In this document: positions 1 to 7,968 of the stretch, one piece after another | Layout of the letters: each line of letters starts with the position of its first letter | How positions within the stretch are numbered: position 1 is the first letter of the stretch | NCBI GenBank assembly: GCA_965225735.1 | Contig: CBDDBN010000028.1 | Location: 124,001-188,000 of the forward strand | Direction: 5' to 3' | From: Denitrobaculum sp965225735 | Lineage (GTDB): Bacteria > Pseudomonadota > Alphaproteobacteria > Kiloniellales > Kiloniellaceae | Length of the DNA: 64,000 nucleotides | Notes under the pieces: model-generated | Seen by the model: the letters and a program-made list of their open reading frames with translations, nothing else | Database searches by the model: none | What the model was told of the DNA's origin: nothing | Program-made: the position numbers and the translations under genes

Positions 1-238
1 AGAATTTTTAATTCAATAAACACAACCATAAAGGATATGTGGCTGTTGCCCGGCGCGAACCGGGACATCAGCCGTGTCCAGGTCAGCGAAGCAGTATTCC
101 GCTGCGCTGAATAGCTTCCAGCGTTGATTTTCAGGGAGCAGCTTTGAACCAGACAGATGGCCACTGGTTCATGGAACGATCAGCCCTCGGCAGGCCGCTT
201 TTATGCCAGACGGAATTTGTCAGACGCAGGAGAACAGG

Positions 239-2176
239 ATGTTCCGCAGATCGCTCTCTCTTCGTATTACCTCGAAAATCTTGCTGCTGATGATCGTTGG
301 AATGGCTGTCCTGCTCTATACCCAGAGCCATCTCTCTCATTCCTTCTTCTCCAGCCAGTTTTCAAAAATCTACGAGGAGAAGACGCTGCTCCTGGCCGGG
401 CAGATGACGCGTGGCGTCAAGTTTCGTAAGGCGGCGTCGATTGACAGGATCTATGTAAAGCAGACCGATCCGGACAGCGGCACAAACCTCGCCAACGTGC
501 TGGTTACCGATGCTCAACAGAACGTCCTCTCCTCATTCCAATCTGACTTCTACGAAAATGTCGACCTGACCGGTTTTCTAAAGAAACAGATCAAGTCGCT
601 TGATGTTGCTGCGCCGCGAACGGTCGATAGCGACAGCCATGTCATCACCCTATCGGCAGCGGTCGATGAGAAAAGCGGCAATACCGTCGGCTACGTCGTC
701 ATGGCCTGGAGCAAGCAGGAGGCCCTAGGCGCCCTGGGATCGGTACGCAACGCCTCCGTTATTGCCTCCGTCGTGGTTACCGCGCTGATCATCGCGGCGC
801 TGGTTTTCCTGCTGAAGCAGATGGCAATAAAACCGATCACTGCGATGAATGCGGTCATGTCAAAGCTGACACACGGTAAGCTCGACGTCGATGTCCCCTA
901 CCGTGACAAATCGGATGAAGTCGGTCAGATGGCCGAGGCGCTCATGATCTTCAAGGAGAATGCCCAGGAAATCGAGCAGATAAAGGCCGATGAAGAGGAA
1001 CGCCAGGCCAGACAGGATTCCCAGTTGAAGACCGAATTGCTGCGCATTGCCGATGCCCTGGAGCGAGAGGTCAAGGAGGCTGTCGCGGAGACCAACACCC
1101 AGGCAGACGCCATGAAAGGCAGCAGTGCCGAAATGAGCGGCGTCATCGGCGCTCTGCGCGAACGGACCAGCACTGTTGGCGAAGGCGCGACCCAGGCCAG
1201 CGGCTCTATCCAAACAGTCGCCTCCGCCACGGAGGAACTCTCGACCTCGATCAATGAGATATCGCGTCAGGCCGGCGAAGCCTCAATCATCGCCAACACG
1301 GCATCCAAGGAAGCTGAACGTACGGATCAGACCGTCGGGGGACTAGCGGACTCCGCCCAACGCATCGGCGATGTCATTGTCATGATCCAGGATATCGCCA
1401 AACAAACCAACTTGCTTGCGCTCAACGCCACCATCGAAGCGGCTCGGGCTGGCGAGGCCGGTAAGGGATTTGCGGTCGTGGCATCCGAGGTGAAGAGCTT
1501 AGCGAGCCAGACCGCCCGGGCGACCGAAGAGATCAGTGCGCAGGTTGGCGCCATTCGCAACGAGACGACGGATGCCGTCAGCGCCATCCGTTCGATCACC
1601 GGTACTATTCAGAAGATCAGCGAGATCTCCGAAAGCATCAACGCCGCCGTCGAGCAGCAAAGCCACGCCACGCAGGAGATCAGCGCGAGCGTACAAACCA
1701 CAGTCCAGCATATGACGGAAGTTTCGGGCCAAGTTGCCGACGTGGCCGGCGAGACCGAACAGGTCGACCGCCATTCCAACGACGTCATGGAAAATGCAGA
1801 ACAGACCTCAAGCAACATCGATCGGCTAGATACGCGCATGAGCAAAGTTCTGCGCGAACTTCGCGAATCGGCCGCTGGCGACCGGCGCGTTCATAAGCGT
1901 ATCAAAGGTGACTGGAGCGGCCATCTGATCTTTGAAGGCCAAACCTTTGACTGCAAGCTCGGCGATATATCGCTCGGCGGCGCACTTTTGGCTTCGGTGC
2001 CCCAGGTAAAGTCTGGCGATAAGGTCCAGATCATCATCGACGGTCTGGGCGACAGTCTCAATGCCGTCGTTGTCGCGCAGTCGGCCAAAGGCACGCATCT
2101 GCAATTCGCGCTCGAGGAAGGTCAGCGCGAAAAGATCGGCGCCTTCATCGGAGTCAAGGTTCCAAAAGCCGCATAG
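239..2176 (+). CDS. Methyl-accepting chemotaxis protein with C-terminal PilZ domain
   Basis: Inner-membrane chemoreceptor of about 645 residues. A short cytoplasmic N-terminus leads to TM1 (about residues 10-28), a periplasmic sensor part, TM2 (about 171-192), a HAMP linker and a long coiled-coil signalling domain. The family's hairpin tip (IAKQTNLLALNATIEAARAG) is at about 385-405 and should contact CheA/CheW. The last about 95 residues are a PilZ domain: an arginine-rich RRVHKR motif near 548 and DISLGG near 575 are the two halves of a c-di-GMP binding site. This suggests c-di-GMP tuning of chemotaxis output (inference). I chose the ATG before FRRSLSL; an upstream in-frame ATG at 203 would add 12 polar residues. 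The ligand cannot be told from sequence. Confidence 0.93.
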   Translation: MFRRSLSLRITSKILLLMIVGMAVLLYTQSHLSHSFFSSQFSKIYEEKTLLLAGQMTRGVKFRKAASIDRIYVKQTDPDSGTNLANVLVTDAQQNVLSSFQSDFYENVDLTGFLKKQIKSLDVAAPRTVDSDSHVITLSAAVDEKSGNTVGYVVMAWSKQEALGALGSVRNASVIASVVVTALIIAALVFLLKQMAIKPITAMNAVMSKLTHGKLDVDVPYRDKSDEVGQMAEALMIFKENAQEIEQIKADEEERQARQDSQLKTELLRIADALEREVKEAVAETNTQADAMKGSSAEMSGVIGALRERTSTVGEGATQASGSIQTVASATEELSTSINEISRQAGEASIIANTASKEAERTDQTVGGLADSAQRIGDVIVMIQDIAKQTNLLALNATIEAARAGEAGKGFAVVASEVKSLASQTARATEEISAQVGAIRNETTDAVSAIRSITGTIQKISEISESINAAVEQQSHATQEISASVQTTVQHMTEVSGQVADVAGETEQVDRHSNDVMENAEQTSSNIDRLDTRMSKVLRELRESAAGDRRVHKRIKGDWSGHLIFEGQTFDCKLGDISLGGALLASVPQVKSGDKVQIIIDGLGDSLNAVVVAQSAKGTHLQFALEEGQREKIGAFIGVKVPKAA

Positions 2177-2379
2177 TCCGTTCGCGCGCCTCAAACCGAA
2201 CAGACAGGCTCTTACCCCATGGGTATGCGTACTCGGGCGCACTCGAACTCTCCTGTCCCACTCCTCCCAAAGCATTAGACAAAGGGACAAGACGATTTTG
2301 CTGGGCAATGGTTGCGCGGCGCTCTTCGAACAAAGTATACCAATTAGAACAACAACATCTTTGCATGGGGAGAAGTGGC

Positions 2380-3489
2380 ATGGATGTCCGCGCTGCCGTC
2401 GCCTTCAAAGCCGGCGAACCACTATCGATCGAGACCGTTCAACTCGAGGGTCCGAGAGAAGGCGAGGTCTTGGTCGAGCTCAAAGCGACCGGTATTTGCC
2501 ATACGGATTCCTTCACGCTTACCGGCGCCGATCCGGAAGGCATCTTCCCGACCATCCTCGGTCATGAAGGGGCTGGCGTCGTGGTCGACACCGGACCCGG
2601 CGTCACGACGCTCAAGAAAGGCGACCATGTCATTCCGCTTTACACGCCGGAATGCCGTGAGTGCGATTACTGCCTCAACCCCAAAACCAATCTTTGTCAG
2701 GCCATTCGCACCACGCAGGGCCAGGGCCTGATGCCAGATGGCAGCAGCCGTTTTTCTATCGATGGCGACCCCATCTATCACTACATGGGTTGCTCCACTT
2801 TCGCGAACTACACGGTTCTGCCGGAAATCGCGCTGGCTAAGATTCGCGAAGACGCTCCCTTCGACAAAGTCTGCTACATCGGCTGCGGCGTCACCACCGG
2901 TATCGGCGCTGTCGTCAACACCGCGAAGGTCGAGCCTGGCTCCAACGTTGTCGTCTTCGGTCTGGGCGGCATTGGTCTGAATGTCCTGCAGGGCGCACGT
3001 ATGGTCGGCGCCAACAAGATCATCGGCGTCGATCTGAACAACGAGCGCAAAGAGATCGGCGAAAAGTTCGGGATGACCCACTTCGTGAACCCGAACGAAG
3101 TTGAAGGCGACCTTGTCCCCTACCTGGTCGATTTGACCGACGGCGGCGCCGACTACAGCTTCGAATGCATCGGCAACGTTAACGTCATGCGCCAGGCCCT
3201 GGAGTGCTGTCACAAGGGCTGGGGCGAATCGATCATCATCGGCGTCGCCGGCGCAGGTCAGGAAATCGCCACGCGCCCCTTCCAACTGGTCACGGGACGC
3301 GTCTGGAGGGGTACGGCCTTCGGCGGCGCGCGTGGACGCACGGATGTACCGCAGATTGTCGACTGGTACATGGACGGAAAGATCAACATCGACGATCTGA
3401 TCACCCACACCATGCCGCTGGAAGACATCAACAAGGGCTTCGACCTGATGCACCACGGTGAGTCGATCCGCGGCGTCGTGGTCTACTAA
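2380..3489 (+). CDS. frmA: S-(hydroxymethyl)glutathione dehydrogenase / class III alcohol dehydrogenase
   Basis: Oxidises S-hydroxymethylglutathione (formaldehyde plus glutathione) to S-formylglutathione with NAD, in the cytoplasm. The product has 369 residues, the family's usual size. Visible motifs are the catalytic-zinc cysteine in GICHTD (about 40), GHEGAG (about 61), four structural-zinc cysteines in the CRECDYC...C stretch (about 92-106) and the Rossmann GLGGIG (about 193). The ATG at 2380 follows a GGGGAGA ribosome site at 2367-2373. Earlier in-frame ATGs at 2308 and 2365 would add residues not typical of the family. The next gene, 41 bases on, encodes the following enzyme of the pathway. 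Confidence 0.95.
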   Translation: MDVRAAVAFKAGEPLSIETVQLEGPREGEVLVELKATGICHTDSFTLTGADPEGIFPTILGHEGAGVVVDTGPGVTTLKKGDHVIPLYTPECRECDYCLNPKTNLCQAIRTTQGQGLMPDGSSRFSIDGDPIYHYMGCSTFANYTVLPEIALAKIREDAPFDKVCYIGCGVTTGIGAVVNTAKVEPGSNVVVFGLGGIGLNVLQGARMVGANKIIGVDLNNERKEIGEKFGMTHFVNPNEVEGDLVPYLVDLTDGGADYSFECIGNVNVMRQALECCHKGWGESIIIGVAGAGQEIATRPFQLVTGRVWRGTAFGGARGRTDVPQIVDWYMDGKINIDDLITHTMPLEDINKGFDLMHHGESIRGVVVY

Positions 3490-3530
3490 GCAACGGTTCT
3501 TCGTTCAGTAAAACGAGTTTGGAAAGCGCA

Positions 3531-4379
3531 ATGTCCGAGATCACGATCCGGAGTGAACAGGCCTGCTTTGGCGGAACCCAGGGCTTTTACAGTCACGAGT
3601 CAGCCGTCTGCGGCGGAACCATGAACTTTGCGCTCTTCCAACCACCACAAGCCAGTAGCGGCGCGAAACTGCCGCTGGTGACGTTCCTCTCCGGCCTGAC
3701 CTGCACGGACGAGAACTTCACCACGAAAGCCGGCGCCCAGCGCGTCGCCGCCGAGTTGGGTGTCCTGGTATTAGCGCCGGACACCTCACCGCGCGGCGCA
3801 GGTTATCCGGGTGAAGACGACAGCTACGACTTCGGCAGCGGCGCCGGCTTCTATCTCAACGCAACCGAAGCGCCCTGGTCCGAGCGCTACCGGATGTACA
3901 GCTACATCACCGAGGAGCTGCCGGCTCTGATCGCGGCGAACTACCCCGCCGATATGTCCCGTCAGGGCATAATGGGACATTCCATGGGCGGTCACGGGGC
4001 GATCTCAATCCATTTGAAGAACCAGGATACCTACCAGTCGGTCTCCGCCTTTTCGCCGATCTGCGCCCCTATGCAGTGTCCCTGGGGAGAAAAGGCCTTT
4101 ACCGGCTATCTCGGATCAAACCGGGAAAGCTGGAAGGAATACGACTCAACGGAACTCGTCGCCGCCAATCCTTCGAAGGCAAAAATCCTGATCGATCAGG
4201 GTCTTGAAGACAATTTCCTCGCGGAACAGCTTAAGCCGGAAGTCTTCCAAGCCGCCTGCGACAAGGCGGGGCAAGCAGTCGAAGTTCGCATGCAGCCGGG
4301 TTACGACCACAGCTACTATTTCATCCAGACCTTCGTGGAAGATCATCTGCGCCACCACGCGGCGACACTTCTGGCGTAA
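3531..4379 (+). CDS. fghA: S-formylglutathione hydrolase
   Basis: Alpha/beta-hydrolase (esterase D family) that hydrolyses S-formylglutathione to formate and glutathione, completing formaldehyde detoxification begun by the preceding dehydrogenase. The product has 282 residues. The nucleophile serine lies in GHSMGG (about 150); the likely acid is the aspartate in GLEDNF (about 225) and the histidine is in YDHSYYF (about 259). The start at 3531 begins MSEITI, the usual N-terminus; an ATG four codons earlier is possible. It is very probably co-transcribed with frmA and converges on the bactofilin gene 25 bases downstream. Confidence 0.95.
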   Translation: MSEITIRSEQACFGGTQGFYSHESAVCGGTMNFALFQPPQASSGAKLPLVTFLSGLTCTDENFTTKAGAQRVAAELGVLVLAPDTSPRGAGYPGEDDSYDFGSGAGFYLNATEAPWSERYRMYSYITEELPALIAANYPADMSRQGIMGHSMGGHGAISIHLKNQDTYQSVSAFSPICAPMQCPWGEKAFTGYLGSNRESWKEYDSTELVAANPSKAKILIDQGLEDNFLAEQLKPEVFQAACDKAGQAVEVRMQPGYDHSYYFIQTFVEDHLRHHAATLLA

Positions 4380-4404
4380 ACGGCGCTACGGTCAGACGCT
4401 GTCT

Positions 4405-4860
4405 TCAGGCCTGATCCCGTTCCTTCTGATACTTCGCATTCTTCAGAATGTCTGCGTCACCGGCAATCTGACCGCCCTCTTCTATCGTCAGCTTGGCGTA
4501 ACGGATCTTGCCTGAAACCCGGCCGGTCGGCTTGACTGTCAGATGCTCAAGTACATTCAGGTTGCCTTCGAATTTCCCGGCCACGATTGCGGTTTCGATC
4601 TCGGCATTGCCGACAAAGGCGCCATCTTTGCGGATTTTCAGGGTCTTGGCCTTGAGACCGGAAGATTCGATCTTGCCGTCGACGTGAAGGACTTCGCAAG
4701 CCGTCACTTCGCCCTTCAAGTGGATGCCAGCACCGACCACCAAAGTTCCTGCCAGCGCTTCGGGCGAGCGTTCCTGAGCAGCCGAGACGACGCTGGGAGC
4801 GCGGGCACCAGGAATGCCGGCTAAGCGGGCGGGCAAGGAAGGATTGGTCTGCTGTACCAT
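4405..4860 (-). CDS. Bactofilin (polymer-forming cytoskeletal protein)
   Basis: A 151-residue bactofilin (DUF583). These proteins self-assemble without nucleotide into filaments or patches at the membrane and scaffold cell-wall enzymes or stalk and chromosome-positioning factors. A low-complexity N-terminal tail of about 35 residues is followed by the repetitive beta-helix core, visible as regularly spaced short hydrophobic/glycine strands (LVVGAGIHLKGEV, LHVDGKIES, LTVKPTGRVSG, LTIEEGGQIAG). No M23 peptidase gene, a frequent partner, lies beside it. It is probably transcribed from the 144-base gap at 4861-5004. Confidence 0.88.
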   Translation of the reverse strand: MVQQTNPSLPARLAGIPGARAPSVVSAAQERSPEALAGTLVVGAGIHLKGEVTACEVLHVDGKIESSGLKAKTLKIRKDGAFVGNAEIETAIVAGKFEGNLNVLEHLTVKPTGRVSGKIRYAKLTIEEGGQIAGDADILKNAKYQKERDQA

Positions 4861-5004
4861 TTAAGCCTCGAAAGTCTGGAGTCCGACTCGCGCACAACCG
4901 CGCTGTTCTCGCGAATTTACGCAGCGCATATAGGCATGACATGGGACAAAAATCGGGCAAAATGATGTCATCGATGGCGAGTTGACCGTCAATTTCGCCT
5001 TTTA

Positions 5005-6357
5005 TCAGTAGGCTTCCTCGTACGCCGCACAAATCTCGGCCTCCGTCTGGCCTTCCAGGAAGGCCATTTCGCCCATCTTATGGCGTTGGTAGACGTCGGC
5101 AAATCCTTCGGGAAACCAACCTGTTACAACCGAATCTGAAGAAAACCTCTCCAATGCCGCTTCGAGAGTCTCCGGCAGCCGTATGTAACCCCGGCCGGCA
5201 AGCTCTGCTGGCGGCAGCAAAGAAAGATCTTCTTCGGTCGCCTCGGGACACTCCAATCCCTCCTCGATCCCTTGCGTTCCGGCATGAACAATAGCCGCTA
5301 AGGCAAGGTACGGGCTGGCAGCCGGGTCGGCCGCACGGAATTCGAAGTTGAATTGATCCGCCGTGTCGACATCGCTGATATCTGACGTGGGACAGATACG
5401 GACCGCGGCCTCACGATCCCGGAAACCCAGGTTATTGTATGCTGCGCTCCAGCGATGCGGCGTGAGGCGGGTGTAAGAAACCACACTGGGGGCTGTGATC
5501 GCCAGTATACGGTCCAGGTATTTCAGAACACCGGCGATGAACTGACCGGCGACCTGGTTCAGACCGTATTGGCCGTCAGGATCATAGGTCGCCGCCTTTC
5601 CGTCTCCGTCGCGAAAACTCGTATGGATATGGACGCCATTGCCGACACCCGCCGGATCTCTCAACGGGGTGAAGCTCGCCTGCCGATCCAGATGTTCGGC
5701 GGTCGCATAGACCAGTTCCCTCAGGATTGCCGCCTGATCCGCAATCGTTATCCCGGTCGAAGCCCCGACGGTGACCTCGTACTGATCGAGCCCGTATTCC
5801 TTCATGAAAGTATCCGGCACCAGTCCCGCTGCTCTGACCACGGCGCTCAAGGTCTCCGCCAGATCGCGCTGCGCTCGAAAACCCGAAGCCGTGTAGGCGC
5901 GGCCAAGCGGCGCAGACATGCCCTTAATATGAAACTCGTGCTCAAAGGCGCCGAAAAGCTGCAGACCGGTCTTCATCTCGAATCGACTAAGCGCCGCCTT
6001 CAGGATGGAGCGCGTGCAGCAATGCCAGGCGGTCCCATCCGTATTCAGAATATCGCCAAATACAAAGTGTTCCGCTGGCCGTTCGTCATGAAAATCCGCA
6101 GTCACCAGTGTGTCGGGATCGGGAATCAAGACGAGATCGCCGAGCGCACCAAAAGGGCTGTCGGCAATTACATCGAAACAGGTGATCTGTACGTTGGTCG
6201 GTGTCCAGCCGATGCCACGCTTCAGCCGCTTGTCGAACTCCTGTTCACCGAAAGCCTTGCCGCGCACTTTGCCCGCAATATCGCTCGTGCAAGCCAGAAT
6301 TAGAGCTTCTCGTTTCACCCAGTGAACCTCCCCCAATAACCCATCGCCTGCCAGCAC
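5005..6357 (-). CDS. Glutamine synthetase family ligase (gamma-glutamyl-amine/polyamine type)
   Basis: A 450-residue member of the glutamine synthetase superfamily, closer in size and motifs to GlnT/PuuA-type gamma-glutamylamide synthetases than to GlnA. An N-terminal beta-grasp part (about 1-100) precedes the catalytic domain, with GNGVHIHTSF (about 245; metal and glutamate binding) and a RLTPHRWSAAYNN...DREAAVR stretch (about 305-330) for nucleotide and glutamate binding. The adenylylation-loop tyrosine context of GlnA is not apparent. It probably ligates glutamate to an amine substrate that cannot be named. It diverges from a cysteine hydrolase across 110 bases, which suggests a shared amide or nitrogen pathway (inference). 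Confidence 0.85.
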   Translation of the reverse strand: MLAGDGLLGEVHWVKREALILACTSDIAGKVRGKAFGEQEFDKRLKRGIGWTPTNVQITCFDVIADSPFGALGDLVLIPDPDTLVTADFHDERPAEHFVFGDILNTDGTAWHCCTRSILKAALSRFEMKTGLQLFGAFEHEFHIKGMSAPLGRAYTASGFRAQRDLAETLSAVVRAAGLVPDTFMKEYGLDQYEVTVGASTGITIADQAAILRELVYATAEHLDRQASFTPLRDPAGVGNGVHIHTSFRDGDGKAATYDPDGQYGLNQVAGQFIAGVLKYLDRILAITAPSVVSYTRLTPHRWSAAYNNLGFRDREAAVRICPTSDISDVDTADQFNFEFRAADPAASPYLALAAIVHAGTQGIEEGLECPEATEEDLSLLPPAELAGRGYIRLPETLEAALERFSSDSVVTGWFPEGFADVYQRHKMGEMAFLEGQTEAEICAAYEEAY

Positions 6358-6467
6358 CGCAGGCTGCTAAACAGGAACTATAGCCTCAAGCAAGATCCTA
6401 GCGCTAACCTGTCTAAGTTCTTGTGCCGATGACACACGACGTCGTTTGGGAATGAAAAACCTAGACT

Positions 6468-7127
6468 ATGAGTGATCTTTCAAGTTTGAGCCGCGACCTG
6501 CCGTTGGTCGCCGAGCAATCGGCATTGCTCTTTATCGATGTCCAGAACTGGTCGGTACGGCGCGAAGGCGGCGAATTCAATGGCCTTTCGGAAAATGAGA
6601 TAGCAGGCAAGTACGCTTACTACTTTGAGCGGCTTTACAAGCACGTCATCCCAAACATGCAAAGGCTCCAGGCGGCCTGTCGCGGTGCAAGTGTTGAGGT
6701 GCTCTATACGACAATCGAGAGCCTGACCAAAGACGGCCGGGACCGCAGCCTGGATTATAAGATCACGGGTTTTCATGTTCCTAAGGGTGCTTGGGACGGC
6801 AAGATCATCGACGAGATAGCCCCCGGCGAGGATGAGATCGTTCTACCGAAATCCTCTTCTAGCGTCTTCGTCTCGACGCATATCGACTACCTCTTGCGCA
6901 ACCTCGGCATCCGTCAGCTTGTGATTTCGGGTCTGATTACCGACCAATGTGTCGAGTCGGCCGTCCGCGATGCTTGTGACCTCGGTTATCTCGTTACCCT
7001 GGTGCCCGATGCCTGCGCCACCTACAGCCAGGCGCGACACGAAAACTCGTTGAAAACGATCAAGGGTTACTGCCGTCAGGTCACGACTGAGGCGCTGTTG
7101 GGCGAGCTAGCGCACCAAAAGAACTGA
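6468..7127 (+). CDS. Cysteine hydrolase, isochorismatase-like family
   Basis: A 219-residue cytoplasmic amidohydrolase of the isochorismatase-like superfamily. The Asp-Lys-Cys triad is visible: D24 in LLFIDVQNW, K about 128 in VLPKSSSS, and the nucleophile C161 in TDQCVES. The family covers N-carbamoylsarcosine, biuret, ureidoacrylate and nicotinamide hydrolases, and the sequence does not settle which. The conserved residues argue for an active amidase rather than a true isochorismatase. It is divergent from the glutamine-synthetase-like gene, so the two may handle the same amide nitrogen source. Confidence 0.87.
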   Translation: MSDLSSLSRDLPLVAEQSALLFIDVQNWSVRREGGEFNGLSENEIAGKYAYYFERLYKHVIPNMQRLQAACRGASVEVLYTTIESLTKDGRDRSLDYKITGFHVPKGAWDGKIIDEIAPGEDEIVLPKSSSSVFVSTHIDYLLRNLGIRQLVISGLITDQCVESAVRDACDLGYLVTLVPDACATYSQARHENSLKTIKGYCRQVTTEALLGELAHQKN

Positions 7128-7238
7128 AACACCGCCAAAACCTACTTAGGCGCAGCCGCAGAAACGACGCTTGTATTCTCCGTAAAACACGTCATATTGC
7201 ACCGCAACATTTTACTCTCGATCCGATGGAGAACCAGC

Positions 7239-7772
7239 GTGGACCTGAAAAAAGTCGCGGTCGGCAAGAACCCGCCGTGGGATGTCAACGTGGTGATCGA
7301 AGTGCCGCTGGGCGGCGAGCCGGTCAAATACGAACTCGACAAGGACTCGGGCGCAATGTTCGTCGACCGTTTCCTGCACACCTCAATGAGTTACCCCTGT
7401 AACTACGGCTTTATCCCCCACACCCTTTCCGACGACGGAGACCCGACCGATGTGCTGGTTGCCGGTACTCAGGCCGTCGTCCCGGGCGCCATTGTAAGGG
7501 CCCGGCCGATCGGCGTACTGATGATGGAAGACGAAGCCGGACAGGACGAAAAGATTCTGGCGGTTCCGGTGGATGCGCTGCATCCCTTCTATTCGAACGT
7601 CACCTCATACCGCTCGCTCCCGACCATTCTGCGCGAGCAGATCGCGCATTTCTTCGAGCACTATAAGGATCTCGAGCAGGGCAAGTGGGTCAAGGTCACC
7701 GGCTGGGGCGAAGCCGAAGAAGCGAGCCGCATGATTGAGACCGCCATTAAGCGGGCGCAAGAAGAAGCCTAG
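7239..7772 (+). CDS. ppa: Inorganic pyrophosphatase
   Basis: Soluble family I pyrophosphatase, 177 residues, hydrolysing PPi to phosphate and so driving biosynthetic reactions. Visible are the KYELDKDSG active-site start, YPCNYGFIP, and the acidic metal-binding block DDGDPTDVLV. I chose the GTG at 7239 (VDLKKV; normal family N-terminus) because GGAGAA sits at 7228-7233. The upstream ATG at 7197 would add 14 atypical residues. A hairpin terminator follows directly. Confidence 0.95.
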   Translation: MDLKKVAVGKNPPWDVNVVIEVPLGGEPVKYELDKDSGAMFVDRFLHTSMSYPCNYGFIPHTLSDDGDPTDVLVAGTQAVVPGAIVRARPIGVLMMEDEAGQDEKILAVPVDALHPFYSNVTSYRSLPTILREQIAHFFEHYKDLEQGKWVKVTGWGEAEEASRMIETAIKRAQEEA

Positions 7773-7800
7773 AGCGTCTCACAAGCTTTTGAATTCATTG

Positions 7801-7836
7801 AAGGGCCGGGAACCTAGGGTTTTCCGGCCCTTTTTC
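7801..7836 (+). terminator. Rho-independent terminator after ppa
   Basis: A 9-bp perfect stem (AAGGGCCGG at 7801-7809 with CCGGCCCTT at 7824-7832) runs into a T tract. It ends the pyrophosphatase transcript and isolates it from tamA. Confidence 0.85.
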
Positions 7837-7968
7837 CGTTGCGTAGTCTGCCACATGCGTAGAAACCCTTACGGTAAGATTGTATACCCACACCGCCTTT
7901 ACCGGTACATTGGCGGCAATGAATTCAACCCCTGCATATATTCATGCGCTGAATCAGGTGCCTAGCGC

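Noticed and set aside
2422..3456. Long minus-strand open frame antisense to frmA
   Set aside because: It mirrors the conserved frmA codons and has no ribosome site or family motif; the plus-strand gene is certain.
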